Shown in pieces: positions 15,061 through 15,549 of a DNA stretch of 15,549 nt; position 1 is the stretch's first letter, and each line of letters opens with the position of its first letter. The DNA comes from JAWVZH01 sp033722295 (GTDB lineage: Bacteria > Bacteroidota > Bacteroidia > Chitinophagales > Saprospiraceae). Location: contig JAWVZH010000066.1 of the NCBI GenBank assembly GCA_033722295.1, positions 1 through 15,549 of the forward strand, written 5' to 3'. Both the position numbers and the translations under genes were made by a program. The notes under the pieces were generated by a model. It saw only the letters and a program-made list of their open reading frames with translations. It ran no database searches and had not been told where the DNA came from.

Positions 15061-15214
15061 CCAGAAGCTCTTACACAATCCAATGAAGAACAACCCAGCA
15101 ATCCAATAACTCAAGTAAGATCATGACCCACTTGGAATGTTCGAGTAATGGACTGTTGGATTTTTGAGCTGTTCCTGCTTTTGCGCCCTAAAGACTTTAT
15201 AGTTATGGGTCAAG

Positions 15215-15264
15215 CCAGTAGCCATCCCTGAAGTACTCACTCCGTTCGACTTCAGAACAAGTAG
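15215..15264. repeat. 50-bp direct repeat with internal hairpin, copy 2
   Basis: Second copy, 204 bp after the first. The single difference (G to A at 15256) lies in the right arm of the hairpin and removes its terminal pair, so the stem is 7 bp here against 8 bp in copy 1. Confidence 0.8.
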
Positions 15265-15294
15265 TCAAAAAACATATTAGGTTTTCTGTTAAAG

Positions 15295-15326
15295 TTTCTC
15301 CAAGTCAAAATTATTTACGTAATTTG
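15295..15326 (+). promoter_or_regulatory. Probable promoter of the candidate small RNA
   Basis: TTTC (15295-15298) and GTAATTTG (15319-15326) are 20 nt apart and resemble the Bacteroidota promoter TTTG / TAnnTTTG. The predicted start, about 5 nt after the second box, coincides with the first base of the long stem at 15331. That agreement raises confidence above a chance match. Confidence 0.4.
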
Positions 15327-15330
15327 CCTG

Positions 15331-15439
15331 TCCCAAAGCAGTTAGGATATAATAAACCAATCTCATTAGTTTACCTGAGACGAACTGATAATAGACTTAG
15401 ACCTACTTAATTATATCTCCAACGGCTTTGGGATTTTTT
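15331..15439 (+). ncRNA. Candidate small structured RNA with U-tract terminator
   Basis: The two ends of this ~109-nt segment pair over 21 bp. TCCCAAAGC (15331-15339) pairs with GCTTTGGGA (15425-15433), GTT (15341-15343) with AAC (15421-15423), GG with CC, and ATATAAT (15347-15353) with ATTATAT (15410-15416), with only small bulges. Six T (15434-15439) follow directly, as at an intrinsic terminator. The 56-nt apical part can form an inner hairpin, ATTAGTT/AACTGAT (15365-15371/15383-15389, one G-U pair), or alternatively TCTCA/TGAGA. The plus strand is favoured by the T run and by the promoter match just upstream. I cannot match it to a known family: it is too short for 6S RNA and lacks the SRP RNA tetraloop region. 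A short minus-strand frame (15403-15474) overlaps it and seems fortuitous. Confidence 0.5.
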
Positions 15440-15484
15440 ATTTCCGGCCGTTCTGACCTTTCGATTTTCACCATGTATTTTCGC

Positions 15485-15547
15485 TTAATATTTCGCCAAG
15501 AGGTTGGCTACTTTCTGTAGGCGAAGTCCTTCTGTAAACCTTTGGCT
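15485..15547 (-). CDS. Possible C-terminal end of a gene entering from the right edge
   Basis: On the minus strand an open frame enters at the window edge and reads about 20 residues, ending LRLQKVANLLAKY before TAA (15485-15487). The codons look normal for this DNA, but 20 residues are too few to name a family, and other frames are also open over this distance. On the plus strand the same bases can form a hairpin (AGGTT near 15501 with AACCT near 15538), so a structured RNA is an alternative. Confidence 0.2.
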   Translation of the reverse strand, partial: SQRFTEGLRLQKVANLLAKY

Positions 15548-15549
15548 CA

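Noticed and set aside
15403..15474. 23-residue minus-strand frame starting MVKIERSERPEIKN
   Set aside because: It overlaps the paired arm of the candidate RNA, is very short, and has no recognisable family or ribosome binding site.

Overview
The window looks like chromosomal DNA of a Bacteroidota bacterium, most likely a marine or soil Saprospiria/Cytophagia-type organism. The grounds are two secreted proteins with type IX secretion (T9SS, Por) C-terminal sorting domains, a FISUMP-domain protein, DUF6090-family membrane proteins (a family typical of Bacteroidota), a fused formiminotransferase-cyclodeaminase, AT-rich leaders with few Shine-Dalgarno sequences, and one good Bacteroidota-type promoter match. 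This assignment is inference from protein types.

Layout. Positions 148-924 (+) encode a secreted FISUMP-domain protein. Positions 999-4235 form a decayed, repeat-rich stretch: a 21-codon stump of a DUF6090 gene (999-1061) runs into a ~169-bp element bounded by near-palindromes (1035-1203). A class III nucleotide cyclase with TolB/FlgO-like and TPR domains follows (1280-3109), then a frameshifted DUF6090 gene (3198-3902), a second DUF6090 stump with stop codons (3957-4097) and a second copy of the element (4071-4235). From 10485 back to 4297 (-) lies a probable four-gene operon: a secreted protein of unknown function, a beta-helix protein with a T9SS tail (overlapping it by 14 bp), a PQQ-type beta-propeller with a T9SS tail, and a lipoprotein alpha/beta hydrolase of the proline iminopeptidase (S33) family. 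Divergent to it is a bifunctional ftcD (10617-12308, +). Positions 12309-12675 are non-coding and rich in 7-nt repeats. A minus-strand pair follows: an AlkA-type DNA glycosylase (13658-14260) and an AstE/AspA zinc hydrolase (12676-13623). A glucosaminidase gene (14386-15003, +) is followed by non-coding sequence with heptamers, a 50-bp direct repeat carrying a hairpin, and a compact candidate small RNA gene with its own promoter and U-tract terminator (15331-15439).

How the genes work together. The minus-strand operon looks like a cell-surface or secreted unit: two cargo proteins for T9SS, one secreted partner, and one hydrolase anchored as a lipoprotein. Nothing in the window names the substrate. 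FtcD links histidine breakdown to the folate one-carbon pool, but no other hut genes are adjacent. The glycosylase, zinc hydrolase and glucosaminidase are ordinary repair and envelope functions.

The most unusual items are the duplicated palindrome-bounded element joined both times to a truncated DUF6090 reading frame, the phase-locked heptanucleotide tracts in intergenic DNA, and the candidate small RNA near the right edge.
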